Shown one piece after another: positions 1 to 13,540 of a stretch of DNA of 64,000 nucleotides. The notes beneath the pieces are model-generated. The model did not search any database and had not been told where the DNA came from. It saw only the letters and a program-made list of their open reading frames with translations. The stretch is from assembly GCA_964035775.1 (NCBI GenBank), contig OZ038313.1:2542001-2606000 (forward strand), in the 5' to 3' direction. The position numbers and the translations under genes were made by a program. Position 1 is the stretch's first letter. The number at the start of each line of letters is the position of its first letter. Source of the DNA: Osedax frankpressi. Lineage: Eukaryota; Annelida; Polychaeta; Sabellida; Siboglinidae.

Positions 1-3000
1 TAGTCTAATGTAATGGTATAGATACTGCAGTATGAAGTTAGATTATACACTATAGATATAGTGTAACTAGTCTAATGTAATGGTATAGATACTGCATTAT
101 GAAGTTAGATTATACACTATAGATATAGAGGACAAGTCTAATGTAATGGTATAGATACTGTAGTTTGAAGTTAGATTATACACTATAGATATAGAGGAGC
201 TAGTCTAATGTATTGGTATAGATACTGTAGTATGAAGTTAGATTATACACTATATATATATAGAGGAGCTAGTCTAATAGTATAGATACTGCAGTATGAA
301 GTTAGATTATACACTATAGATATAGAGGAGCTAGTCTAATGTAATGGTATAGATACTGTAGTATGAAGTTAGATTATACACTATAGATATAGAGGACAAG
401 TCTAATGTAATGGTATAGATACTGCAGTATGAAGTTAGATTATACACTATAGATATAGAGGAGCTAGTCTAATGTAATGGTATAGATACTGCAGTATGAA
501 GTTAGATTATACACTATAGATATAGAGGAGCTAGTGTAATGTAATGGTATAGATACTGTAGTATGAAGTTAGATTATACACAATAGATATAGAGGAGCTA
601 GTCTAATGGTATAGATACTGCAATACGAAGTTAGATTATACACTATAGATATAGAGGAGCTAGTCTAATGGTATAGATACTGCAATATGAAGTTAGATTA
701 TAGACTATAGATATAGAGGAGCTAGTCTAATGTAATGGTATAGATACTTCAGTATGAAGTTAGATTATACACTATAGATATAGAGGAACTAGTCTAATGT
801 AATGGTATAGATACTACAGTATGAAGTTAGATTATACACTATAGATATAGAGGAGCTAGTCTAATGTAATGGTATAGATACTGCAGTATGAAGTTAGATT
901 ATACACTATAGATATAGAGTAGCTAGTCTAATGTAATGGTATATATACTGCAGTATGAAGTTAGATTATACACTATAGATATAGAGGAGCTAGTCTAATG
1001 TAATGGTATATATACTGTAGTATGAAGTTGGATTATGCACTATATATATAGAGGAGCTAGTCTAATGTAATGGTATATATACAGTAGTATGAAGTTAGAT
1101 TATACACTATAGCTATAGAGGAGCTAGTCTAATGTAATGGTATAGATACTGTAGTATGAAGTTAGATTATACACTATAGATATAGAGGACAAGTCTAATG
1201 TAATGGTATAGATATTGCAGTATGAAGTTAGATTATACACTATAGATATAGAGGACAAGTCTAATGTAATGATATGGATACTGCAGTATGAAGTTAGATT
1301 ATACACTATAGATATAGAGTAGCTAGTCTAATGTAATGGTATAGATACAGTAGTACGAAGTTAGAGTATACACTATAGATATAGAGGAGCTAGTCTAATG
1401 TAATGGTATAGATATTGCAGTATGAAGTTAGATTATACACTATAGATATAGAGGACAAGTCTAATGTAATGGTATAGATACTGCAGTATGAAGTTAGATT
1501 ATACACTATAGATATAGAGGAGCTAGTCTAATGTAATGGTATAGATACTGCAGTATGAAGTTAGATTATACACTATAGATATAGAGGAGCTAGTCTAATG
1601 GTATAGATACTGCATTATGAAGTTAGATTATACACTATAGATATATAGGAGCTAGTCTAATGTAATGGTATAGATACTGTAGTATGAAGTTAGATTATAC
1701 ACTATAGATATAGAGGAGCTAGTCTAATGTAATGGTATAGATACTGTAGTATGAAGTTAGATTATACACTATAGATATAGAGGAGCTAGTCTAATGTAAT
1801 GGTATAGATACTGTAGTATGAAGTTAGATTATACACTATAGATATAGATGAGCTAGTCTAATGTAATGGTATAGATAATTTAGTATGAAGTTAGATTTTA
1901 CACTATAGATATAGAGTAGCTAGTTTAATGGTATAGATAATGTAGTATGAAGTTAGATTATACACTATAGATATAGAGGAGCTAGTCTAATGTTATAGAT
2001 ACTGCATTATGAAGTTAGATTATACACTATAGATATATAGGAGCTAGTCTAATGTAATGGTATAGATACTGTAGTATGAAGTTAGATTATACACTATAGA
2101 TATAGAGGAGCTAGTCTAATGTAATGGTATAGATACTGTAGTATGAAGTTAGATTATACACTATAGATATAGAGGAGCTAGTCTAATGTAATGGTATAGA
2201 TAATTTAGTATGAAGTTAGATTTTACACTATAGATATAGAGTAGCTAGTTTAATGGTATAGATAATGTAGTATGAAGTTAGATTATACACTATAGATATA
2301 GAGGAGCTAGTCTAATGTTATAGATACTGCATTATGAAGTTAGATTATACACTATAGATATATAGGAGCTAGTCTAATGTAATGGTATAGATACTGTAGT
2401 ATGAAGTTAGATTATACACTATAGATATAGAGGAGCTAGTCTAATGTAATGGTATAGATACTGTAGTATGAAGTTAGATTATACACTATAGATATAGAGG
2501 AGCTAGTCTAATGTAATGGTATAGATACTGTAGTATGAAGTTAGATTATACACTATAGATATAGAGGAGCTAGTCTAATGTAATGGTATAGATACTGTAG
2601 TATGAAGTTAGATTATACACTATAGATATAGAGGAGCTAGTCTAATGTAATGGTATAGATACTGCAATATGAAGTTAGATTATACATTATAAATATAGAG
2701 GAGCTAGTCTAATGTAATGGTATATATACTACAGTATGAAGTTAGATTATATAGTATAGATATAGAGGACAAGTCTAATGTAATGGTATAGCTACTGCAG
2801 TATGAAGTTAGATTATACACTATAGATATAGAGGACAAGTCTAATGTAATGATATAGATACTGCAGTATGAAGTTAGATTATACACTATAGATATAGAGG
2901 AGCTAGTCTAATGTAATGGTATAGATACTGTAGTATGAAGTTAGATTTTACACTATAGATATAGAGTAGCTAGTTTAATGGTATAGATAATGTAGTATGA

Positions 3001-6000
3001 AGTTAGATTATACACTATAGATATAGAGGAGCTAGTCTAATGTTATAGATACTGCATTATGAAGTTAGATTATACACTATAGATATATAGGAGCTAGTCT
3101 AATGTAATGGTATAGATACTGTAGTATGAAGTTAGATTATACACTATAGATATAGAGGAGCTAGTCTAATGTAATGGTATAGATACTGTAGTATGAAGTT
3201 AGATTATACACTATAGATATAGAGGAGCTAGTCTAATGTAATGGTATAGATACTGTAGTATGAAGTTAGATTATACACTATAGATATAGAGGAGCTAGTC
3301 TAATGTAATGGTATAGATACTGTAGTATGAAGTTAGATTATACACTATAGATATAGAGGAGCTAGTCTAATGTAATGGTATAGATACTGCAATATGAAGT
3401 TAGATTATACATTATAAATATAGAGGAGCTAGTCTAATGTAATGGTATATATACTACAGTATGAAGTTAGATTATATAGTATAGATATAGAGGACAAGTC
3501 TAATGTAATGGTATAGCTACTGCAGTATGAAGTTAGATTATACACTATAGATATAGAGGACAAGTCTAATGTAATGATATAGATACTGCAGTATGAAGTT
3601 AGATTATACACTATAGATATAGAGGAGCTAGTCTAATGTAATGGTATAGATACTGTAGTATGAAGTTAGATTATACACTATAGATATAGAGGAGCTAGTC
3701 TAATGTAATGGTATAGATACTGTAGTATGAAGTTAGATTATACACTATAGATATAGATGAGCTAGTCTAATTTAATGGTATAGATACTGTAGTATGAAGT
3801 TAGATTATACACTATAGATATAGAGGAGCTAGTCTAATGTAATGGTATATATACTGTAGTATGAAGTTAGATTATACACTATAGATATGGAGGATCTAGT
3901 CTAATGTAATGGTATAGATAGTGAAGTATGAAGTTAGATTATACACTATAGATATAGAGGAGCTAGTCTAATGTAATGGTATAGATACTGCAGTATGAAG
4001 TTAGAATATACACTATAGATATAGAGGAGCTAGTCTAATGTAATGGTATAGATACTGTAGTATGAAGTTAGATTATACACTATAGATATAGAGGAGCTAG
4101 TCTAATCAAATGGTATAGATACTGCAGTATGAAGTTAGATTATACACTATAGATATAGAGGAGCTAGTCTAATGTAATGGTATAGATACTGTAGTATGAA
4201 GTTAGATTATACACTATAGATATAGAGGACAAGTCTAATGTAATGGTATAGATACTGCAGTATGAAGTTAGATTATACACTATAGATATAGAGTAGCTAG
4301 TCTAATGTAATGGTATATATACTGCAGTATGAAGTTAGATTATACACTATAGATATAGAGGAGCTAGTCTAATGTAATGGTATATATACTATAGTATGAA
4401 GTTGGATTATACACTATAGATATAGAGGAGCTAGTCTAATGTAATGGTATAGATACTGTAGTATGAAGTTAGATTATACACTATAGATATAGTAGAGCTA
4501 TTCTAATGTAATGGTATAGATACTGCAGTATGAAGTTAGATTATACACTATAGATATAGAGGACAAGTCTAATGTAATGGTATAGATACAGTAGTATGAA
4601 GTTAGATTATACACTATAGATATAGAGGAGCTAGTCTAATGGTATAGATACTGTAGTATGAAGTTAGATTATACACTATAGATATAGAGGAACTAGTCTA
4701 ATGTAATGGTATAGATACTGCAGTATGAAGTTAGATTATACACTATAGATATAGAGGAGCTAGTCTAATGTAATGGTATAGATATTGCAGTATGAAGTTA
4801 GATTATACACTATAGATATAGAGGACAAGTCTAATGTAATGGTATAGATACTGCAGTATGAAGTTAGATTATACACTATAGATATAGAGGAGCTAGTCTA
4901 ATGGTATAGATACTGTAGTATGAAGTTAGATTATACACTATATATATAGATGAGCTAGTCTAATGTAATGGTATAGATAATGTAGTATGAAGTTAGATTA
5001 TACACTATAGATATAGAGTAGCTAGTTTAATGGTATAGATAATGTAGTATGAAGTTAGATTATACACTATAGATATAGAGGAGCTAGTCTAATGTTATAG
5101 ATACTGCATTATGAAGTTAGATTATACACTATAGATATATAGGAGCTAGTCTAATGTAATGGTATAGATACTGTAGTATGAAGTTAGATTATACACTATA
5201 GATATAGAGGAGCTAGTCTAATGTAATGGTATAGATACTGTATTATGAAGTTAGATTATACACTATAGATATAGAGGAGCTAGTCTAATGTAATGGTATA
5301 GATACTGTAGTATGAAGTTAGATTATACACTATAGATATAGAGGAGCTAGTCTAATGTAATGGTATAGATACTGCAGTATGAAGTTAGATTATACATTAT
5401 AGATATAGAGGAGCTAGTCTAATGTAATGGTATATATACTACAGTATGAAGTTAGATTATACAGTATAGATATAGAGGACAAGTCTAATGTAATGGTATA
5501 GATACTGTAGTATGAAGTTAGATTATACACTATAGATATAGAGGACAAGTCTAATGTAATGATATAGATACTGCAGTATAAAGTTAGATTATACACTATA
5601 GATATAGATGAGCTAGTCTAATGTAATGGTATAGATACTGTAGTATGAAGTTAGATTATACACTATAGATATAGAGGAGCTAGTCTAATGTAATGGTATA
5701 GATACTGTAGTATGAAGTTAGATTATACACTATAGATATAGATGAGCTAGTCTAATGTAATGGTATAGATACTGTAGTATGAAGTTAGATTATACACTAT
5801 AGATATAGAGGAGCTAGTCTAATGTAATGGTATATATACTGTAGTATGAAGTTAGATTATACACTATAGATATGGAGGATCTAGTCTAATGTAATGGTAT
5901 AGATACTGAAGTATGAAGTTAGATTATACACTATAGATATAGAGGAGCTAGTCTAATGTAATGGTATAGATACTGCAGTATGAAGTTAGAATATACACTA

Positions 6001-6152
6001 TAGATATAGAGGAGCTAGTCTAATGTAATGGTATAGATACTGTAGTATGAAGTTAGATTATACACTATAGATATAGAGGAGCTAGTCTAATGTAATGGTA
6101 TAGATACTGCAGTATGAAGTTAGATTAAACTCTATAGATATAGAGGAGCTAG
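1..6152. repeat. Satellite array 1, 62-67 bp monomers
   Basis: About 92 head-to-tail monomers fill this stretch and continue past the left window edge. The commonest monomer is 67 bp and contains AGCTAGTCTAATGTAATGG followed by TATAGATACTG, with a TAGATTATACACTATAG half. Variants replace AGCTAGTCT by ACAAGTCT (66 bp) or lose GTAAT (62 bp). Identity between neighbours is high. The same family in the same orientation forms two further arrays (20938-29011 and 54319-61839). Short open frames on the minus strand are only the 66 bp variant, which is 22 codons long; they are not genes. The right end passes straight into a microsatellite. Confidence 0.97.
2205..3654. repeat. Higher-order repeat in satellite array 1, two blocks of about 725 bp
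   Basis: Eleven monomers with private variants are repeated as a block. Diagnostic variants (ATTATAAATATAG, TATATAGTATAG and GGTATAGCTACTG) occur in the same order at about 2690-2800 and again at about 3415-3525, a shift of 725 bp. A related shorter block, with shift about 333 bp, precedes them near 1860-2300, and a more diverged version lies at 4960-5600. This pattern is expected from unequal exchange of multi-monomer units. Confidence 0.8.
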
Positions 6153-6867
6153 CACACACATACACGCACACATACATACATACACACATACACACACATA
6201 CGAACATACATACGCACACACATACTTACACACACACATACCTTAATACATACATACATTCACACACACACATACACACACACATACGAACATACACACG
6301 CACACACACACACGCACACACATACACACACATATACACATACATACACACACATACCTTAATACATACATACATTCACACACGCACATACGAATATACA
6401 CACGCACACGCACACACAAACACATACGAACATATACACGCACACACACGCATACACATACACACACATACGAACATACACACGCACACACACACACACA
6501 CGCACACACATAAGAACATACACACGCACACACATACATACACACACATACCCACACATACGAAGATACCCACGCACACGCACACACATACACACACATA
6601 CGAACATACACACGCACACACACACGCACACACACACATACGAACATACACACGCACACACACATACATACACACACATACCTTAATACATACATACATT
6701 CACACACACACGCACACACACACGCACATACATACACGCACACATACATATACACATACACTTACACACACACATACATACACACACATACCTTAATACA
6801 TACATACATTCTCACACGCACACACACACACGCAGACACATACACGCACACATACATACACACACAC
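6153..6867. repeat. AC-rich microsatellite (ACATAC/ACACAC), left of the LINE
   Basis: Imperfect CA, CATA and CGCA tracts. Within them the motif CCTTAATACATACATACATT recurs at about 40-300 bp spacing. The same internal motif occurs in the microsatellite on the far side of the LINE (11113-11552), so both flanks belong to one tract. Long frames on the minus strand rich in Cys, Val and Tyr are low-complexity artefacts. Confidence 0.93.
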
Positions 6868-6910
6868 GGCAATATTTTCAAGAAATGATTTGTTACACCC
6901 TCCAGCCTAG

Positions 6911-7264
6911 ATGACGTGTAAACAATGCAGAGAAGATATTTCGAATGTACCATCATTGGATTGTACACAATGTCCAGCTAGATACCATCTGCAGTGCCTA
7001 CATAAAGCCGGAATTCTATCAGTTAAATGGAGAAAATCGACAGTACCACCAAGCAGTTTATGGGAATTAATGACTTCACCTTTTTTTAAATGTATCTGCA
7101 CTTCTTGCCATACTACCAATGCTTCCATACCTACTCAACCATCTACAATACATTCACAATCCAATAATTCTCCTATAATAACTCTACCATCTATTAACTC
7201 TTCTGCGCATACATATCCGCCCACTAATACTGTCACTAACCCACTACCCAACAATCTCCCTTGA
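6911..7264 (+). CDS. LINE ORF1, N-terminal part with PHD-type zinc finger
   Basis: The first 117 codons of the LINE's first ORF. A PHD-like metal-binding pattern is visible in residues 3-68: CKQC, then CTQC, then HLQC, then CICTSC, which is the C4-H-C3 order of a PHD finger. A Ser/Thr/Pro/Asn-rich tail follows. ORF1 proteins with PHD fingers are known from CR1-type elements and probably bind nucleic acid or chromatin. The frame stops at 7264, but clearly related coding sequence continues in shifted frames to about 7943, so the original ORF1 was longer. ATG at 6911 is the first in-frame start, about 40 bp after the element's 5' edge. Confidence 0.75.
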   Translation: MTCKQCREDISNVPSLDCTQCPARYHLQCLHKAGILSVKWRKSTVPPSSLWELMTSPFFKCICTSCHTTNASIPTQPSTIHSQSNNSPIITLPSINSSAHTYPPTNTVTNPLPNNLP

Positions 7265-7947
7265 TTACCCTACACTCTTTAGACAGAAAACTAGATACAT
7301 TTAAACAAACACTTGACACTATAAGTATAAAACAGGACCAATACCATTTTATCCGACATCAATCAAACTTTACAGAACCAATTAAACTTCCTACAGATAG
7401 CAATCTACGATATAATACGCCCTCATTTCCACAACATAGAACAAACTTCCCCAATACCACCTATTAACCGAAATTCACGCACTGCCTACCAACCATTACG
7501 CAACAGACGAGATTTACTTAATTTCCCAAACCTCATACATAAACCTATTAATTATATTTACTCTCATCCACGACAGCAAAACCAACATACTGCTACTCAA
7601 TCTCATTATATCAACAATAGAATACTACATCACGCGATAATTAATAAACTAACATCACCAAAAACCAAATCTTCATTTAATCGAACAACTAATAAATATG
7701 AACTTAGGAAAATTACTAGTGATGGCAAAACTGACTGGATTTCTAACCCAGTTATGTATACTAGTAAGGATTTTGAAAGTTGGACTAAATCTTATAAGTC
7801 AGATACTGACCGACTCCTACATTTCCCGACAAGATCTAAACTCCCCACAACAATCCAGCAACCGACAGCTCCCCAACTCCATTTATCATCTCAACTCCCA
7901 TCTGTATCATAACCTATATCACCTAACAATAACAAATGACTGAAAAA

Positions 7948-10675
7948 TAACTTAAAAATATCCTTACTAAATATACAATCCCTAAATAATAAACCAGAAT
8001 TAGTACACTCCCTAATAGCAAATAACAAAATAGACATTATGTGCTTGACTGAGACAGGGTCTACTGAATACTCCACACCGACTTTCATAGCAGCTACACC
8101 TAAGACACACTTCTTTATTAACTATTCCAGAGCATCACGCGCTGGAGGTATAGCTGCTATAATCCACAACTCTATAACTCTACATAAACAAACTAATTCT
8201 ACGATTAACTCTATTGAACTCACACACATTCAACTAACTCATAAATCATCTAATATTTCCACTGATCTCAATATAATCTTGCTGTACCGACCCCCTAACT
8301 CAACTAGCCCATTAAATACTATATATGACATACTAAATGATGTTCATGATAAAAACAACTTAATAATTCTAGGTGATTTTAATTTAAATCCTAACTCATT
8401 GACATTCAAAAATATACTAAATGACTTAAATCTAAAACAACATATTATTGACCCTACGCATAGTAAAGTAAATACCTTAGACTTAGTTATAACCATAAAT
8501 TCACAGAACAAAATACACTCGAATGTAGGACCCAGAATTACAGACCATAACATTATTAATTTATATTTAAATTTAATTAAACCTAAACAAATAATTAAAT
8601 ATATTACCTATAGAAAACTACACAACATTGACACTGGAATACTCTAATGACTTACACAAGTTAACAATAGTTGATTATGACAATACTGACGCCACTGCCA
8701 AACATATACAACAGCACCTCACAACTATACTAGATAAAAACGCTCCTCTCAGAACAACTAAAGTACATCTAAGAAGTACTAATGCTTGGTGGAATACTGA
8801 ATTATCTGAATTACACAGAATTATTAGAAAGAAAGAATTAATTTGGAGGAAAAATAAAAACACTATCAACTATAATGACTACATGTACCACCGAAAAAAA
8901 TATTTTAAGGAAATTAAAATTACTAAAACAATATTCTATCAAAACAAAATTACTTCAGAAAAAAATAATATGAAACAACTCTATAAAACTTTTGATGGTC
9001 TCTTAAACGTTAAGGAAAAAACTGAATGCCCTATACATAATGAATCTTTTGCAAACTTTTTTATTGATAAAATAATTAAAATTTATAATGAAATAGAATT
9101 CAACTCAGATAACAATTTAAGAGATAAATACATAGACACACCAAAAAACCTACTTGTATCTCGGAAGCCATACCAACTATAACCTCAACATATATTGAAC
9201 GACTTATAAGACTAACTCATTTTAAAACTAATATTTATATAGACTGCATGACACCCCAATTACTAAAATTAAACATCCGCTTTATTTCACTTATTTACTC
9301 AAATCTTATTAACAAATGTATTACTCATAATAACTTCCCACGTTCACTAAAACACTCCATTATAACTCCAATCATAAAAAAACTTCCCTAGACTACTCCA
9401 TTCCTAACAACTACAGACCTATATCAAACTTATCTTTACTATCAAAAATTTTCGAAAGGATTATTGCCACACATATCATTAAACCGCTAATAGTTTAGAT
9501 AATACACTGCAGAGTGCCTACAAACCTTACCATAACACTGAAACACTATTACTAAATCTTACAAATTACATTTCTCATAACATAAAAAACAATCGTTTTG
9601 TAATTCTTATATTACTAGATTTAACTGCCGCTTTTGATACTATTAACCACAACATATTATTCGCTAAATTGCAAAACATAACACTATAATACAACTAATA
9701 AAATCATATTTAACCGAAAGAACCTTCAATATCAAATCTGATAAACTGAATAAAAATTTTAAATGCTCTCAAATCGGAGTACCTCAAGGTAGTGTCTTGG
9801 GTCCACTTTTATTTAATATATATATATCCGATATCGACTTAATTATGAACTCCTATAATACTAAATACCACATGTACGCTGACGACACACAAATTTACAC
9901 TTCCACAACCTTTAATTAATTACCGAATAAACTAAAAGAAATCAATAGCATAACGACGAAATTAGAAAATTACTTTAATTATAATTACTTGAAACTTAAT
10001 TTACAGAAAACTGAATGCATCATATTCCATAGTAAAAGTCATACGCCACCACCCATCACACATATTAAAATTTCAAATAAAGATATACCCATTAAGACAA
10101 CTATAACTACTTTAGGTGTAATATTAGAATCTGACTTAACCTTCGACAAACATATTTCATTAATAACTAAGCAATGTAACTATAAAATATTTAAAATAAA
10201 ACAAATTAAACACCTTCTCAACCAGACATCACTCAAAATACTCACATCTGCCTACATTCTATCTAAACTCGACTACTGCAATTCACTTTTAATTAATATA
10301 GCTAAAATACAAGAAAAACGACTAAACAAAATTATTAACCACACTTGCAGACTTATTTACAAACTCCCTAAATGAACACACATCACATTATACAGAAAAA
10401 AACTTAAATTTCTAACCTTTAAACACAGATCCATATACAAAATTCTAACAATAATACATACAGCACGGAAAACTGATATCCCTAAATATATGAGCGACTC
10501 AATTAAACTAAAATTGAAAAGCAATCTAAGGTCATCCAATAAAAAACTGCTTAAACAAGACATAACAAACAATTTTCCACAAATTTGGAATAAACTACCC
10601 ATAACTGTTACCAATGAAAATAATACAAATACTTTTAAAAGCAAACTTCACAAATAATTACTTGGTCTAGACTGA
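7948..10675 (+). pseudogene. LINE ORF2, endonuclease and reverse transcriptase, broken
   Basis: Coding similarity runs through the whole stretch in changing frames. The N-terminal part is an apurinic endonuclease: LTET near 8043, RAGGIAAII near 8135, YRPPN near 8285 and GDFN near 8372. The central part is a reverse transcriptase: NYRPISNLS near 9410, LDLTAAFDTI near 9616, GVPQGSVLGPLLFN near 9775 and the catalytic YADD near 9876. The C-terminal part (9989-10675) has LQKTECIIFHSK and a basic thumb-like region. The longest open pieces are 8039-8647, 8628-9182 and 9989-10375. At least five stops or shifts interrupt it, including a change of frame near 8635 that copy 2 lacks and a stop at 10373. 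Confidence 0.88.
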
Positions 10676-11112
10676 TATAACCTGACACACCCTTATAATA
10701 TTCCTACTGCTACTGAATTATCAAATTGATTTACACTGTACTTTTACCTAATACAATACCCATTACTCAACTACTTTATTTTCTACAGCCTATATTACTT
10801 TCCACTTTTACTACTTACTTCTTACCAACCTCACTACCATACTTTACCTCCTTTACACGTACATTTACATCTGACTTATGTTCTCTATATACTGTCCCCT
10901 ATACAGTTTTCCCATATGTATAATGTACATTGCACACTTCCCTCACATGCAATACCCTCTCACGTGACTTCATTACACATATTACCACAATTATTACCTC
11001 GATTTTATTTATTTTGAAAAACGTATTTACTATATTAATTGTGTTATATTTCGTTAATAATACTTACACTCACCTTCAAACAATGTAAAAATTGGATTTT
11101 CGTGAATAAACA

Positions 11113-11552
11113 TACACACACACACACACAAACACTTACATACACACATACATACACACACATACGAACATACACACGCACAAACACACACACACATACC
11201 TTAATACATACATACATTAACACACTTACACACACACAACCACACACATATACATACATACACACACGCGCACACACATACACGCACACATACATAGACA
11301 CACACACTTACACACACACATACATACACACACGCATACACACACACATACCTTAATACATACATACATTCACTCACTTACACACACACAACCACACACA
11401 TATAAATACATACACACACGCGCGCATACACATACACGCACACATACATACACACACATACATACATACACGCACATACCTTAATACATACATACATTCA
11501 CACACATTCACACACACATATACACCCACACACTCACACACACACCCACATA
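11113..11552. repeat. AC-rich microsatellite, right of the LINE
   Basis: CA/CATA/CGCA tracts with three to four copies of the CCTTAATACATACATACATT motif seen left of the LINE. It directly follows the LINE's AATAAA. The equivalent tract of the duplicated block is 42432-43139 and is longer. Confidence 0.92.
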
Positions 11553-12454
11553 TGTAATCTTCACACTCATTACATGTGTGATATATTCTCACACTCCAGT
11601 GGATAACTAAATTTCTTTTGTTTATACTGCATCTCCTCCATCTTCTTTATCTCTCGTGCAATCAACTTTTATTGGCACATATTAAACTTTCACCTACAAA
11701 TTGAAATATATATATTTTCTCCTACAGAATTCAGTTTACTCCGATATAAAATTGTTTTCATCTCCACTATAAACTTACTAATCCATTCTAAACCCTACTA
11801 ATCCTCACTAAATATGCTAATAATAACTAACTTGGCATACCCCTATTTACATAAATAATATAATTATACAAAAACCCCAATCTTCATAACTACATTCCTA
11901 ACCCCAATATTCTGCACATTCCCATATAAACCAACATTCCATTAATACCACCAATTAACTCATCTCAACTAAACCTAAACCTATTTTAGACTCACTTAAT
12001 CAAATCATAAATAAACTTCCTTTATCTATCTAGTTGAACTAACACAACAGATATATTTGTTTGTTTACAAGACCTTGTATTCATAGGCTTATAATCTCAT
12101 TCATCTGGTATAAAAATACCCATAATATACAGTTAGACGGAATAGATGAAAGAAAAATTATTTTTTATTTACCCAAGAATCCAACTATTATACAATGTTA
12201 TATAATTATTTTTAAAAAAAATAAAAATAATATATTTGAAATGCAAAAAAAAATATATTTAAAATTTTATTATACAATTAAAAAAATAAAAATAACCTGG
12301 AGGGTTTTCTGGGTAGTTAAGTAATATTACTGCATATTATTTTATATTCTTTAATCTAGTTTAATAGTATGTATTTATTTATTAATATATTTGTAATATT
12401 TTATATAATTATTACTAAATTAATAATGAAATGATGTAATACAAATAATATTAA
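11553..12454. other. AT-rich spacer with one conserved weak reading frame
   Basis: No recognisable gene. The stretch is duplicated at 43140-44040. A frame of 87 codons at 12061-12324 (+) is open in both copies (43647-43910) with about three amino-acid differences. It is Lys/Ile/Tyr-rich and resembles AT-rich noise, but the piece with QLDGIDERK and YLPKNPT near its middle looks protein-like. It could be an upstream exon of the TMEM8-like gene; there is no clear splice pair to support that. Confidence 0.35.
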
Positions 12455-12466
12455 AAATATATATAT

Positions 12467-12513
<47 letters not shown>

Positions 12514-12660
12514 AACATATATATATATATGAATATATATATATATATATATAAATATATATTTATATATATATATATATAAATAGAATTTATAATATAT
12601 TGAGTCATAAACAGATATCTTATCTGTTTATTTATGTTATCTAACCATATAAACACACAT

Positions 12661-12699
<39 letters not shown>
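12455..12699. repeat. AT-dinucleotide tracts flanking a deletion point
   Basis: (AT)n tracts at about 12455-12582 and 12661-12699. In the duplicated block the first tract (about 44041-44136) is followed by roughly 540 bp containing the EGF exon, which is absent here. The tract therefore marks a deletion in copy 1 or an insertion in copy 2. Confidence 0.85.
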
Positions 12700-12705
<6 letters not shown>

Positions 12706-12991
12706 ATGTGTTTACATATATTTCAATATATATTCATAATGTCAATAATAAACAAATAATACATTTTACTGTCATTTTTGTTATCTATATATTTATAAAT
12801 CATATGATATTGTATACATAATACATTATAATATAATGCAATTTATTACCCTCTATTTTCATTATATAGTTCTAATTATGAACTATAACTCAATGCACAT
12901 TTCATACACCAACATGTAATAATCCCAAACTATATGCCCACTGCCGCACTCCATATAGATCCACTGACCCTAATCCCCATCCCGCTCTCAG

Positions 12992-13176
12992 ATTCAGTAG
13001 GACCCGAGTGCACCTCGAACTCAACCGAAACTCCAGTCCCCACCGAATTCCTCTCCATTGCGATGTATTCGGACTTTGTGGTCAGCGGATGTACTATAGT
13101 CCCGATGTTTTTGGCTTTGTACCGCGGACTCGGAGCAAGTACCATCGTCTACCTCGCTTTCCTTATCACCTCCACG
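12992..13176 (+). CDS. TMEM8-like gene copy 1, exon B: end of EGF and first membrane segment
   Basis: An exon of 185 nt. The acceptor CCCGCTCTCAG (ending 12991) has a good pyrimidine tract and the donor is ACG|GTTAGT (13177). It enters in phase 1 and leaves in phase 0. It codes for GPECTSNSTETP, then a hydrophobic segment (FVVSGCTIVPMFLALY), a short basic turn and a second hydrophobic stretch ending VYLAFLITST. From memory of TMEM8A/B, this matches the EGF-closing cysteine with CTDN, the first membrane segment and VYLYTMFFST with the same spacing. The family consists of multi-pass membrane proteins of the CREST group; TMEM8A (PGAP6) is a GPI-specific phospholipase A2. Copy 2 (45082-45266) differs by Glu to Lys and Leu to Phe. 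Confidence 0.6.
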
Positions 13177-13540
13177 GTTAGTACGCCGCTAGGATTCAAT
13201 ACTCACAGATTATGCAACACAACAATATATCACCTATAATATAATTATGTAATTATCTCAGTTAATAATAGATTAATCTAATTATTATATAAAAAAATTT
13301 AAGTATAATTTTTGGTGACCTAAATAAATGCACTTAACTATTCTATAAATAGATTTTATTATCTCTGAATAAAAAACATAATGAATAAATAATAACATAA
13401 ATAACATAATGGCAAGCAGCTCCAGATCTAATTATTACATTATATCACCTTTGTTTTCTTATACCAACATACTATTAATTACTATTTAATATACTAGAGT
13501 TTACATTTATATTATTATAATTTTATATACAATAAAAACC

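Larger units (their letters stand above)
6868..11112 (+). mobile_element. Non-LTR retrotransposon (LINE), CR1/L2-like, near full length, copy 1
   Basis: A LINE of about 4.2 kb. It has a PHD-finger first ORF (6911 onward), an APE-type endonuclease and a reverse transcriptase in the second ORF, and a 3' UTR that ends at AATAAA (11105-11110) directly against the CA-rich microsatellite. The RT signatures AAFDTINHNIL, GVPQGSVLGPLLFN and YADDTQIY, and the lack of any visible RNase H, fit the CR1/L2/Rex group of the Jockey superfamily; the clade is a judgement from motifs. No clear target-site duplication can be seen because both flanks are the same simple repeat. Both ORFs carry several stops and shifts, so the copy is not active. 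A truncated copy of the same insertion lies at 40021-42431. Confidence 0.9.

Noticed and set aside
1-6152. CRISPR-like array
   Set aside because: Monomers are contiguous with no unique spacers, in a eukaryotic context; it is a satellite.
6243-6968. Long minus-strand frames rich in Cys, Val and Tyr
   Set aside because: Translation of a CA/CATA microsatellite; several frames are open together.
12420-12656. Minus-strand frame with Tyr-Ile repeats
   Set aside because: Translation of AT-dinucleotide repeats.
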